Source: JAWXBM01 sp034440115 (GTDB taxonomy: Bacteria; Pseudomonadota; Gammaproteobacteria; Xanthomonadales; SZUA-36). Taken from it: DNA of 50,580 nucleotides. The DNA is taken from contig JAWXBM010000074.1 of assembly GCA_034440115.1 (NCBI GenBank), forward strand, positions 1-50,580, read 5' to 3'. The position numbers and the translations under genes were made by a program. Below are positions 25,390-34,811 of the stretch, piece after piece; the stretch's first letter is position 1, and the number at the start of each line of letters is the position of its first letter. The notes under the pieces are model-generated. The model was not told the DNA's origin. It searched no databases and was given only the letters and a program-made list of their open reading frames with translations.

Positions 25390-25836
25390 TCAATCTCCCG
25401 CTGAACGGTAATCTTCGTGGCAGGCCTTACAGGTATCGATCAGGTTTTTGAAGACCGGCTGCAATTCAGCAACGTTTTGTGGTGCAGCATCAATGGCAGT
25501 ATCGAGCGCGACGTTAAAGTCAGCCAGTTTCTGGTCGAAATCGGCGCGATGGGTCCACACAGCCTGGGTCGCACGCTTTTCACCCTCCACATAACTGCCC
25601 TCAGGAAACAGTTCGTCAATCCCACTAGTTACTTCCTGGATGGTCATAAGATTAGCCATAACGGTTGCGGCATCAAATTCAACTTCGCCTTTGAGCATCC
25701 CGCCAATGGGCCCTACGGCATCACCCACTTGTTCCATGCGCTCATGGCGTTCATCGGCGGGATCATCGCTCGCAATGGCTAAAGGCGCGAGGCTGGCAAC
25801 GGCCAACAACAGTAGAAGCTTATTCAGACTTGGCAT
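25390..25836 (-). CDS. Cytochrome c' family protein
   Basis: Four-helix heme protein of the periplasm. Signal peptide to about residue 22 (LAPLAIAS), then a 125-residue helical body and the C-terminal heme site CKACH (136-140) followed by EDYR, as in cytochrome c'. Family members bind NO or serve as electron carriers. Probably transcribed together with the diheme cytochrome downstream. Confidence 0.88.
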   Translation of the reverse strand: MPSLNKLLLLLAVASLAPLAIASDDPADERHERMEQVGDAVGPIGGMLKGEVEFDAATVMANLMTIQEVTSGIDELFPEGSYVEGEKRATQAVWTHRADFDQKLADFNVALDTAIDAAPQNVAELQPVFKNLIDTCKACHEDYRSAGD

Positions 25837-25940
25837 TTATCAATCTCCTTGAAGGTCGGGTAATAAAAATCACTGAACCCACATCTGCAGGTCAGCAGGT
25901 CAGCTTACATGATAACAATACTGGCCCTCCTGCCAACAGC

Positions 25941-27824
25941 TTAATGTGGCTCGGCTTTGGCCGTAATCGAAGCATCGATCACCTGCCCCAGTATTTCCAT
26001 CGGCATGGCACCGTTCTTCAGCACCAAATCGTGGAATTCGCGTATGTCGAAATCATCGCCCAGTGCAGCCTGGGCGCGCTCACGCAATTCCAATATTGTT
26101 TGCATGCCGATCTTGTAAGACAGCGCCTGCCCTGGGTAGACAAAGTAGCGTTCAATCTGCCGCTCAATATCGGCCGGCGCCATGGGTGTATTAGCGGTCA
26201 TGTAGGCGATGCACTCTTCGCGTGTCCAACGCTTGGCGTGCATACCGGTATCCACCACCAGGCGCACGGCACGTTTCATTTCTTCGGACAAACGGCCGAA
26301 ATTACGCATCGGCAGGCCTGCATACAAGCCGGCTTCGAAAGCCAGCCGTTCGGTATAAAGAGCCCAGCCCTCCCAATAGGCGCTGTAGCCATCGTATTTG
26401 CGGAACTCCGGCACGCCTTCCAGTTCTTGCTGAATGGCCAGCTGGAAATGATGTCCTGGCGCTCCTTCGTGATAAGCCAGCGAATTCATGATGTGCTTTT
26501 GCACCGCGTTCATATCGGCCAGGTTCACGTAGTAGATACCCGGGCGCGAGCCATCAGGAGCGGGCGGGTTGTAGAAAGCAGTGGATGAACCTTGCTCACG
26601 CCAGGGCTCAACTCGCCGGACTTCCAGCGGCGCCTTGGGCAACACATTGAAGTAATCGTCAGCAATGGCGTAGATACCTTCAATCAACCGGGTAGCTTCT
26701 GCCAGATACTCGGCCCGGCCTTCGTCGGTGTTGGGGTAATAGTTCTCGGGATTGGTCCGGACATATTCAAAAAATGCTGCCAGGTCGCCCTCAAACCCGA
26801 CTTCCTGCTTGATTTGCTCCATTTCACTGCGGATACGCGCTACTTCCGACAAGCCAATCTGATGAATTTCTTCTGGTGATTTCACCACCGTGGTCCAATA
26901 GCGCACACGATTAGCGTAGTACTGTTCACCGTCCGGCAAAGCCCAGACCCCATCGTTGTTCTGCGCCAGAGACTGCAGACGCTCCAGTTCAGCACCTAAA
27001 GCCTGATAGCCTGCCCGGAATGGGCCACTCAGCGCGTTGGCAGCTTCATTCAGCAGGATGGCTTTGTCGTCCTCGCTGATTGCCAGCGCATCCACCTTGG
27101 CACGGAAATCCGCCAGCATGACGCCGTCCTCCGCAGCCTCCTCAAACGGCGCACCCAACAACATATTGCGCGCGGCCGGTAAAGCCCGGTCATAGACCAT
27201 TTGGGGCGGTATCACCCCCAGCGCTTCGCGCTGACGCAGCAGTTCAACATAGTGTTGCATCACCGCTGCAACACCGTTCAGGCGGGAAATGTAAGCCTCA
27301 GCATCCTCTGCGCTATCCACCTTGTGCAGGTTCTGTAAAAACGTGGGAATTTCGGATGCCACGTTGTTCATCTGCGAAACGGCATAGTCGTGATGTCGCC
27401 AGGGGAAAGCACGCAAAGCGCGCTGCTGGTTATATTCAAAAATGCGGTAGCTCAGCTGCACTGATTCACCCAATTCGTCATAGTCGAATTCGCTGTGTAA
27501 GCGCTGCAGATCGGCCTCGGTTTGTGCATTGAGCTCAATGGCGTGAGCATCAGAATGGTCGTCCCAACGGCCGTAATCTTCAGTTTTACGTCCCAGTTCG
27601 GCCTGGAATTCCGGACTCTGGCTTACGTCACGCTCAAACAGTTCATCGAAGAAAGCCAGCAATTGCCCGTCTTCTGAAAGTTGTGCGGATTGCTCTGCGG
27701 CCTGAGGCAGTGCAGTACTGGGCTCTGCAGCCGTTTGGGGTTGTTCTGTCTCGCGCTCACAGCCAACCAGTAGCAGAGACAACAGCGGAATGGATAGCCA
27801 TTGCAGTAAGAACTTCGAATTCAT
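25941..27824 (-). CDS. DUF885 family lipoprotein, putative peptidase
   Basis: 627 residues from ATG at 27824, chosen because AAAGG lies upstream and a lipobox (LLLVGC, Cys22) follows; an ATG 17 codons earlier would place extra residues before the signal. The family signature YHEGAPGHHFQLAIQQE has the HExxxGHH metal-binding form, and YTERLAFEAGLY and CIAYMTANTPM are also typical. DUF885 proteins are regarded as zinc-dependent peptidases; substrate unknown. It lies 86 nt after glgX on the same strand, perhaps with its own promoter. Confidence 0.82.
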   Translation of the reverse strand: MNSKFLLQWLSIPLLSLLLVGCERETEQPQTAAEPSTALPQAAEQSAQLSEDGQLLAFFDELFERDVSQSPEFQAELGRKTEDYGRWDDHSDAHAIELNAQTEADLQRLHSEFDYDELGESVQLSYRIFEYNQQRALRAFPWRHHDYAVSQMNNVASEIPTFLQNLHKVDSAEDAEAYISRLNGVAAVMQHYVELLRQREALGVIPPQMVYDRALPAARNMLLGAPFEEAAEDGVMLADFRAKVDALAISEDDKAILLNEAANALSGPFRAGYQALGAELERLQSLAQNNDGVWALPDGEQYYANRVRYWTTVVKSPEEIHQIGLSEVARIRSEMEQIKQEVGFEGDLAAFFEYVRTNPENYYPNTDEGRAEYLAEATRLIEGIYAIADDYFNVLPKAPLEVRRVEPWREQGSSTAFYNPPAPDGSRPGIYYVNLADMNAVQKHIMNSLAYHEGAPGHHFQLAIQQELEGVPEFRKYDGYSAYWEGWALYTERLAFEAGLYAGLPMRNFGRLSEEMKRAVRLVVDTGMHAKRWTREECIAYMTANTPMAPADIERQIERYFVYPGQALSYKIGMQTILELRERAQAALGDDFDIREFHDLVLKNGAMPMEILGQVIDASITAKAEPH

Positions 27825-27910
27825 CAATTGCTGACCTTTGGGGCCCTTGGGCTGCACAGGATAAGCGAAAGGCACGCAGCATTAAACCGTCATCGGGCTT
27901 GAGCGGGTAT

Positions 27911-29956
27911 TCAGCCGAAGTGATTGTCGGATTTGACCAAGCAGGCACTGCTGCGGTCCGGCAGGGTCAGTTGCTGGTGACGCAGCACGGGCCATTCGGG
28001 CAGGCTGGTGAACACCACAGCCCAATGTTCGCCGGGCGGGCGAAAGTCAAAAGGGTGGTCTGAGCTGTTCAGCAACAAGGCAACAGACTGTCCTGCACCT
28101 GAGAGAATCAGCATCAGGGCGGTTGCTTGACCCCAGTCAACGTTTTCCATGCGTGAACCATTCGGCTGAAACCAGCCTATGGTTGGCGTAGTCGCGCTGC
28201 TGCCGCTGCTTGCATGCACATAGGTTTTCAGGCGGAACAAAGGCCAGTTACGCCGCAGCGCAATCAATGCTCGCACGGCATCGGTAAAGTCCGGGTCCTG
28301 GTCGCGTTGCGACCAATCCAGCCAGCCGGTTTGATTATCCTGTGCATAGGCATTGTTGTTACCAGCCTGGCTATGGCCAAACTCATCGCCTGCCAGCAGC
28401 ATGGGCGTGCCTTGGGACAGCAACAGGGTCACCAGCAGGTTGAGGCGATGCTTTCGGCGCGTGGCCAGAATGGCCGGATCATCGCTGGGCCCTTCCACAC
28501 CATAGTTGCAGCTAAAATTGTGCGACTGCCCATCGCGGTTATCCTCACCATTGGCCTGGTTGTGCTTGCGCTCATAACTGACCAGGTCGTTCAGGGTAAA
28601 GCCATCATGGCTGGTAACAAAGTTCACGCTGGCCCAGGGTGAACGACCAAAGCCTTCAAACAGATCGGCAGAGCCGTGCAGACGGCGGGCCAGCTCATGC
28701 AGTTGCGCGCTATGGCCTTGCCAATAGCCGCGCGCGGTATCGCGGAAGCGATCGTTCCATTCCGCCCAACGCGGTGGAAATTGTCCCAACTGATAACCAC
28801 CCAGGCCCGGATCCCAGGGCTCAGCAATCAGTTTCAGCCCATTGAGCTGCGGATCATCGGTGATGCGCTGCAGCAACGGGTGAGCGGCTTTGAAACCCAG
28901 TTCGCTGCGACCCAGTATGGTAGCGAGATCAAAGCGAAAACCGTCTATACCAAAATCATGGCTCCAGTAACGCAGCGCATCCACTACCAGATCCTGCGCT
29001 TTGGGATGATCGGCATTAAGCGTATTTCCACAACCGGTATCGTTAATGTACAAGCCCCTATCACCGGCCTCGGTGCGATACCAACTGAGATTATCAATGC
29101 CGCGAAATGATAATGTTGGCCCCAACGCATCACCTTCCGCTGTGTGGTTGAAAGCCACATCAAGAATAACTTCCAGGCCAGCATCGTGGATGCTGTTGAC
29201 CATCTCTTGAAACTCATCCAGCGCATTGCCTGCGGCATAACGTGGTTCGGGGGCAAAAAATGCCAGCGTGTTATAGCCCCAATAATTGCGCAGGCCGCGC
29301 TGCTCCAAAAAGGCCTCATCGATAAAAACCTGTATCGGCTGCAGTTCCACGCTGGTAACACCCAAGGCCTTGATCCAGGCCAGCACTTCTTTATGGGCCA
29401 GGCCCTTGAACCTGCCACGCAGACTTTCATCCAAGCCAGGAAAACGCATGCTGTAGCCACGCAGATTGCACTCGTACAGAATGGTTTCAGACCAGGGGAC
29501 AGCGAGTGAATTGCGCGGCGCAGAATGGCGCGCAGCACTGACCACAGCCTTCTGCACATAAGGCGCACTGTCCAGTTCATTCAAGCGCCAGCCGGTATTT
29601 CCGGCAGCGCTGGGCTGGTAATCAAATACCGCCTCGGCCCAATGGAACTGGCCAGCCAGTTCACGCGCATAGGGGTCCAGCAACAGCTTGGCCGGATTGC
29701 AACGCAGGCCGCGATCCGGATCCCACGGACCATGCACGCGATAGCCGTAAACCTGCCCTGCCTTGCAGCCTTGCAAATAGCCATGCCAGTTATGGCCCGA
29801 CGATGCCAGCATGGCGTGGCGTGAAATTTCACGGTGCTGTGTATCAAACAGGCACAGCTCCACCGCCTCGGCTGCCGCTGAAAACAGCGTGAAGCCAGCA
29901 CCTTCGGCATCGACGAACGAACCCGGAATCTCGGGCGCGCCAGGGATCAGCTTCAT
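27911..29956 (-). CDS. glgX: Glycogen debranching enzyme GlgX
   Basis: Isoamylase-type GH13 enzyme that cuts alpha-1,6 branches of phosphorylase-trimmed glycogen. N-terminal CBM48 (PGSFVDAEGAGFTLFSAAAE), then the barrel with DVAFNHTAEGD, GFRFDLATILGR (nucleophile Asp), LIAEPWDPG (acid Glu) and VTSHDGFTLNDLVSY. 681 residues, normal. Its ATG overlaps the glgP stop by one base (TGATG), so translation is coupled. Last gene of the glycogen operon. Confidence 0.95.
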   Translation of the reverse strand: MKLIPGAPEIPGSFVDAEGAGFTLFSAAAEAVELCLFDTQHREISRHAMLASSGHNWHGYLQGCKAGQVYGYRVHGPWDPDRGLRCNPAKLLLDPYARELAGQFHWAEAVFDYQPSAAGNTGWRLNELDSAPYVQKAVVSAARHSAPRNSLAVPWSETILYECNLRGYSMRFPGLDESLRGRFKGLAHKEVLAWIKALGVTSVELQPIQVFIDEAFLEQRGLRNYWGYNTLAFFAPEPRYAAGNALDEFQEMVNSIHDAGLEVILDVAFNHTAEGDALGPTLSFRGIDNLSWYRTEAGDRGLYINDTGCGNTLNADHPKAQDLVVDALRYWSHDFGIDGFRFDLATILGRSELGFKAAHPLLQRITDDPQLNGLKLIAEPWDPGLGGYQLGQFPPRWAEWNDRFRDTARGYWQGHSAQLHELARRLHGSADLFEGFGRSPWASVNFVTSHDGFTLNDLVSYERKHNQANGEDNRDGQSHNFSCNYGVEGPSDDPAILATRRKHRLNLLVTLLLSQGTPMLLAGDEFGHSQAGNNNAYAQDNQTGWLDWSQRDQDPDFTDAVRALIALRRNWPLFRLKTYVHASSGSSATTPTIGWFQPNGSRMENVDWGQATALMLILSGAGQSVALLLNSSDHPFDFRPPGEHWAVVFTSLPEWPVLRHQQLTLPDRSSACLVKSDNHFG

Positions 29957-32556
29957 CAGGCCTTACTGCTATCCTTACTGCTATCCTTGCTGCTATCCTT
30001 GCTGCCATCCTTACTGCCATCCTTACTGATGGCACTCAGGCCCCAGATATCCCGGTTGTACTCCAGCATGGTGCGATCAGTGGAAAACCGCCCCGATGAG
30101 GCACAGTTGAGTATGCTCATGCGGGTCCAGCGCTCGATATCGAGGTAGGCATCTCCGGCCGCCTGCTGGGCATCAACATAGGAACGGAAATCCGCTGCTG
30201 TCATCCATGGGTCGGAAGAGTGCTGGAAGGCATTGAGCACATCGTCGAGCACACCCGGTTCGCGGCGGTTGAAATGGCCGGATTCCAGTAACGCTACCAC
30301 CCGCTGGAAATCCGCATCCGCCGCGATGATGGCGCGCGGATCATAAGCCTGTTTAAGCACTTCGATTTCCTCTACCGTGTGGCCGAACAGGAAGAAATTC
30401 TCCGCGCCCACGGCTTCAAGGATTTCCACATTGGCTCCGTCCAAGGTGCCGATAGTGACCGCGCCATTCATCATGAATTTCATATTGCCGGTGCCAGATG
30501 CTTCCTTACCGGCGGTGGAAATCTGTTCCGACAGGTCGGCCGCCGGGCAGATGGCTTCCATGGCGGTGACGTTGTAGTCGGGGTAAAACAGCATGCTCAG
30601 TTTACCCCGCATGGCCGGGTCGGCATTGATCACCGCCGCCACATTGTTGATCAGCTTGATCACATTCTTGGCCATGAAGTAGCCGGGAGCGGCTTTACCA
30701 CCAATGATGATGGCCCGCGGCGCCAAACCGCCACTTACATTACCGGCCTCTCCGCGACGGATGCGGTCATACAGGTGCACTGCATGCAGTACATTGAGTA
30801 ACTGGCGCTTGTATTCATGGATGCGTTTGACCTGCACATCGAACAGCATATTCGTATCCAGTTCCAGGCCTGTGTTGGAACGAATGATATCCACCAGCTT
30901 TTGTTTGTTGACCTGACGCACCGCCAGCCAGCGGGACTGGAATTCCGGCTGATCAGCCCACTCACGCAGGCCTTCCAGACGCTGCAAATCGGTTTCCCAA
31001 CCGGTGCCCAGAGTGAGATTGAGCAATTGCCGCAAACCGGGATTGCAGGCTGCCAGCCAACGCCGTTGGGTTACCCCGTTGGTCTTGTTGTTGAATCGCC
31101 CGGGCCAGAGCGCATTGAAGTCGCGAAACAGGCCTTCCTGCAACAATCTGGAATGCAGTTCGGCCACACCATTCACCGAGAAGCTACCGACAATCGCCAG
31201 ATAAGCCATGCGCACGCGGCGTGGCTGGCCTTCTTCAATCAATGACATGCGCGCCAATTTGCCGGTATCACCGGGCCACTTCAGGCTGACTTCGTCGAGA
31301 AAACGGGCATTGATTTCGTAAATGATTTCCAGCAATCGCGGTAGCAAACGCTCCAGCAATTCCACCGGCCAGGTTTCCAGCGCTTCGGGCAACAGTGTGT
31401 GGTTGGTGTAGGCCATGGTTGAGGTGGTGACGGCCCAGGCCGCATCCCAATCCAGGCCGTGCCCGTCCATCAACAGGCGCATCAGTTCCGGCACCGCGAT
31501 GGCCGGGTGCGTGTCATTGAGCTGAAAACGAAAATGCTCAGAAAATCCTTGTCCAAAGTCGTGCGTGTTGGGACTGAAGCGACTTACGTAATCCTGCAAC
31601 ACGTCCTGCAAACTGGCGGACACCAGGAAGTACTGTTGGCGCAAGCGCAACTCGTGGCCACTTTCCGTGGCGGTATTGGGATACAGCACCATGGAAATCT
31701 TTTCGGCTTCGTTCTTGGCTGCTACCGCTTCGGTGTAACTGCCGGCATTGAATTCTTCCAGGTCGAATTCATCGGTGGCCGCAGCCGACCAGAGCCTCAG
31801 GGTATTGACAATGCCATTGCGGTAGCCGGGTATGGGTATGTCATAGGGAATGGCCAGCACGTCACGGGTATCCACCCAGCAACGACGGATTTTGTCTTGG
31901 GCATCACGGTAGGTGGTTGTGTGCCCGCCAAATTTGATTCTGCACGCCAGCTCAATTCGCTCGATTTCCCAGGGGAAACCTTCGCGCAACCAGGGATCCG
32001 GGTCTTCTATCTGATAGCCATTCTGGATGCGCTGGCGAAACATGCCGAACTGATAACGAATACCGTAACCGGTGACCGGCAAACCCAGCGTGGCACAACT
32101 GTCGAGAAAACAGGCTGCCAGGCGACCCAGACCACCATTACCCAGGCCGGCGTCGTGCTCGGCCTGCATCACTTCTTCCAGTTCCACACCCAGCGATTCC
32201 AAAGCTTCGCGGGCTTCATCGGTCAGGTCCAGGCTGAACAGGGCATTGCGCAGCAAGCGCCCCATCAGGAATTCCATCGACAGGTAGCAGGCGCGCCGCT
32301 GGCCACTTTTCTCGATGGCGATGTTGGTTTCGTTCCAGCGTTCCATCAATCGGTCGCGTGTGGCATGCACCACCGCCTGGTACAGAAAGGGTGTATCGGA
32401 GCGCACGGTACGCCGGCCCAACATGCGCGTGTAATAATGGGTCAGACTGGCCAGCATGGCATCACTGTCCATGCCCAGTTGTGGCGCCGGCAACATTTCC
32501 AGTTGCCCGGTTGAGTTGTTTGAATCAGCCGTTGAGCTGTGCGATACGGAATTCAT
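29956..32556 (-). CDS. glgP: Glycogen phosphorylase
   Basis: Releases glucose-1-phosphate from glycogen ends using PLP. 866 residues. AGLGNGGLGRLAACFLDS near the N-terminus and EASGTGNMKFMMNGAVTIGT with the PLP lysine near the C-terminus are diagnostic. ATG at 32556 was chosen: AAGGAG lies nine nt upstream, while the ATG 17 codons earlier has none and would overlap glgB. The last 22 residues are a repeat SKD(G/S) from a 12-nt tandem repeat in the DNA and are unlikely to be part of the catalytic fold. Confidence 0.95.
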   Translation of the reverse strand: MNSVSHSSTADSNNSTGQLEMLPAPQLGMDSDAMLASLTHYYTRMLGRRTVRSDTPFLYQAVVHATRDRLMERWNETNIAIEKSGQRRACYLSMEFLMGRLLRNALFSLDLTDEAREALESLGVELEEVMQAEHDAGLGNGGLGRLAACFLDSCATLGLPVTGYGIRYQFGMFRQRIQNGYQIEDPDPWLREGFPWEIERIELACRIKFGGHTTTYRDAQDKIRRCWVDTRDVLAIPYDIPIPGYRNGIVNTLRLWSAAATDEFDLEEFNAGSYTEAVAAKNEAEKISMVLYPNTATESGHELRLRQQYFLVSASLQDVLQDYVSRFSPNTHDFGQGFSEHFRFQLNDTHPAIAVPELMRLLMDGHGLDWDAAWAVTTSTMAYTNHTLLPEALETWPVELLERLLPRLLEIIYEINARFLDEVSLKWPGDTGKLARMSLIEEGQPRRVRMAYLAIVGSFSVNGVAELHSRLLQEGLFRDFNALWPGRFNNKTNGVTQRRWLAACNPGLRQLLNLTLGTGWETDLQRLEGLREWADQPEFQSRWLAVRQVNKQKLVDIIRSNTGLELDTNMLFDVQVKRIHEYKRQLLNVLHAVHLYDRIRRGEAGNVSGGLAPRAIIIGGKAAPGYFMAKNVIKLINNVAAVINADPAMRGKLSMLFYPDYNVTAMEAICPAADLSEQISTAGKEASGTGNMKFMMNGAVTIGTLDGANVEILEAVGAENFFLFGHTVEEIEVLKQAYDPRAIIAADADFQRVVALLESGHFNRREPGVLDDVLNAFQHSSDPWMTAADFRSYVDAQQAAGDAYLDIERWTRMSILNCASSGRFSTDRTMLEYNRDIWGLSAISKDGSKDGSKDSSKDSSKDSSKA
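29961..30027. repeat. 12-nt tandem repeat at the 3' end of glgP
   Basis: About five and a half copies of a 12-nt unit (minus strand AGTAAGGATGGC with variants) encode SKD(G/S) repeats. Gain or loss of units keeps the reading frame, so the tail length may vary between strains. Confidence 0.85.
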
Positions 32557-32579
32557 GCGATCAGTCTCCTTGCGATCGT

Positions 32580-34811
32580 TCACTTTGCTTCTTCTGCTTG
32601 CAGCCAAAGCGTGGCCAATGGCGGCAAAGTCAGCTCAATGGAATGCGCACGACCGTGAGCTGGCTGTGCTGCTGACTGCAACCATCCGGAAGGCCCTGTT
32701 CCGCTGCCAGCAAACTCGCTGGCATCGGTATTCAACACCACACGGTAACGGCCTGCATGTGGCACACCGAGAGGAAACGACTGTCGCACAACCGGGGTAA
32801 AATTACACACGCAAATTACACATCGCCCATCGCGTGCCCCATCACGTGGTCGGCGCAACCAGGCATAAATGCTGTGATCAGCATCATCACAAGCGATCCA
32901 CTCAAACCCTTGCGGGTCGAAATCCTGTTCGTACAAGGCAGGCAGCTCACGATAGCAATGGTTCAGTTGCCGGATCAATGCCTGCATGCCGCGATGCGGC
33001 GCGTGTTCCAGCAAATGCCAGTCCAGTGAACTCTGGTGAGCCCATTCCGCCCATTGGGCAAACTCACCGCCCATGAACAACAACTTCTTGCCGGGGTGGG
33101 CATACATGTAGGCAAAATAAGCGCGCAGATTGGCGAATTTTTGCCAGTCATCGCCGGGCATGCGGCCGATCAATGAACCTTTGCCATGAACCACTTCATC
33201 GTGCGACAAGGGCAGTATAAAGTTTTCCGTAAAGGCATAAACCAGGCCGAAAGTCATCTTGTGGTGATGGTATTTGCGGTGCACCGGCTGTTCGCTCATA
33301 TAAGCCAGCGTGTCATTCATCCAGCCCATATTCCATTTGCAGGTAAAGCCCAGACCGCCCGCCTCCACCGGTCGTGAAACGCCACTCCAGGCAGTGGATT
33401 CCTCGGCATGGCTGCCGGCACCTTCGAGGTGCAACTGCGTATTGAGCTTTTGCAAAAAAGCCACCGCTTCAAGGTTTTCATTGCCGCCGTATTGGTTCGG
33501 TATCCACTCGCCTTGCTTGCGTGAATAATCGAGATACAGCATGGAAGCCACTGCATCCACCCGCAGCGCATCGACATGAAATTCGCGTATCCAATAGAGC
33601 GCACTGCCGATCAGATAATTGACCACCTCGCGCCGGCCGTAATTGAAAATCAAAGTACCCCAATCGGCATGCTCGCCACGACGCGGGTCTGCATGTTCGT
33701 ACAACGCCGTGCCATCAAAGCGGACCAGGCCGTGGGGGTCTTTCGGAAAATGCGCCGGAACCCAGTCAACAATCACGCCGATGCCAGCGAGGTGCAGTTC
33801 ATCTAACAGAAAACGTAAATCATCCGGCTGACCAAAACGTTGCGTGGGCGCGAACAGACCAATGGGTTGATAACCCCAGGAGCCCTCAAAGGGATGTTCC
33901 GACAGCGGCATGAATTCCACGTGGGTAAAGCCCATGTCCTGCACATACTCAACCAGTTGCTTTGCCTGCTCGCGATAGCTCAGCGGCTGATTGTCGGGCG
34001 ACTGACGCCGCCACGAACCCAGGTGCACCTCGTAAATGCACATGGCTTGGTCGAGTGCAGGCCCGAATCTGACACTGGATCTGCGCTGTGACATCCATTC
34101 GCTATCGCGCCACTGGTAGCTGCTCTTCGTAACCACCGATGCATTGCCCGGTGGCGGTTCGTGGAATTGCCCAACCGGATCCGACTTGAATGGCAGCAGT
34201 TTTCCGGACTGGTCCTGCAGTTCGAACTTGTAATGTGCGCCGGCTGCCACAGCGGGTATAAAAATTTCCCAGATGCCATTACCCGGATGCAGCCGCATCA
34301 CGTGCAGGCGGCCGTCCCAGCCATTGAAATCGCCGATAACGCTAAGCCTTGATGCATTCGGCGCCCACACCGAAAACACCGTGCCGTGCACAGCCAGATT
34401 ACTGACCACATGCGCGCCAAGCTTGCGGTACATGTCCGAATGCGAACCTTCACCCAGCAAATACAGATCGAGGTCGCCGAGCAAGGAAGGAAAGCGGTAG
34501 GGGTCATCAATGCTGACTGCTTCACCAGCGACAGGGGTAATCCGCAATTGATAGCTGCGCAGCCGCGGCGGCATTAGCGCTTCGAAAACACCGCCCAAAT
34601 GACACCGCTCGAACTCTGCCAGGCACTTACCCTTGCGATCCAGCAGCTCAACTTTGGCAGCATGGGGCTGAAAAGTCCGTACCAGCCGCTGAGCACCGAT
34701 TCGATGCGGCCCCAACACGGCAAATGGATTGCTGTGCCGGCCTTCAGCCAGGGCCTGATATTCGTCGTCCTTCAGGCTTTGTAGTTCAGCCACCATCGGT
34801 GTAAAGCTCAT
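32580..34811 (-). CDS. glgB: 1,4-alpha-glucan branching enzyme GlgB
   Basis: Introduces alpha-1,6 branches into glycogen. About 743 residues (738 if ATG at 34796 is used; both have weak AGG or GAG sites upstream). N-terminal N1 and CBM48 domains (NPFAVLGPHRIG, FSVWAPNASRLSVIGDFNGW). GH13 core with WGYQPIGLFAPT, DALRVDAVASMLYLDYSRK (nucleophile Asp), AEESTAW (acid Glu) and PLSHDEVVHGKGSL. The start lies inside the end of glgA, so the genes overlap by about 11-26 nt. glgP follows after 23 nt. Confidence 0.95.
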   Translation of the reverse strand: MSFTPMVAELQSLKDDEYQALAEGRHSNPFAVLGPHRIGAQRLVRTFQPHAAKVELLDRKGKCLAEFERCHLGGVFEALMPPRLRSYQLRITPVAGEAVSIDDPYRFPSLLGDLDLYLLGEGSHSDMYRKLGAHVVSNLAVHGTVFSVWAPNASRLSVIGDFNGWDGRLHVMRLHPGNGIWEIFIPAVAAGAHYKFELQDQSGKLLPFKSDPVGQFHEPPPGNASVVTKSSYQWRDSEWMSQRRSSVRFGPALDQAMCIYEVHLGSWRRQSPDNQPLSYREQAKQLVEYVQDMGFTHVEFMPLSEHPFEGSWGYQPIGLFAPTQRFGQPDDLRFLLDELHLAGIGVIVDWVPAHFPKDPHGLVRFDGTALYEHADPRRGEHADWGTLIFNYGRREVVNYLIGSALYWIREFHVDALRVDAVASMLYLDYSRKQGEWIPNQYGGNENLEAVAFLQKLNTQLHLEGAGSHAEESTAWSGVSRPVEAGGLGFTCKWNMGWMNDTLAYMSEQPVHRKYHHHKMTFGLVYAFTENFILPLSHDEVVHGKGSLIGRMPGDDWQKFANLRAYFAYMYAHPGKKLLFMGGEFAQWAEWAHQSSLDWHLLEHAPHRGMQALIRQLNHCYRELPALYEQDFDPQGFEWIACDDADHSIYAWLRRPRDGARDGRCVICVCNFTPVVRQSFPLGVPHAGRYRVVLNTDASEFAGSGTGPSGWLQSAAQPAHGRAHSIELTLPPLATLWLQAEEAK

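Noticed and set aside
31459..32514. 351-codon open frame on the plus strand
   Set aside because: Antisense shadow of glgP; composition typical of reverse-complement frames in GC-rich codons.
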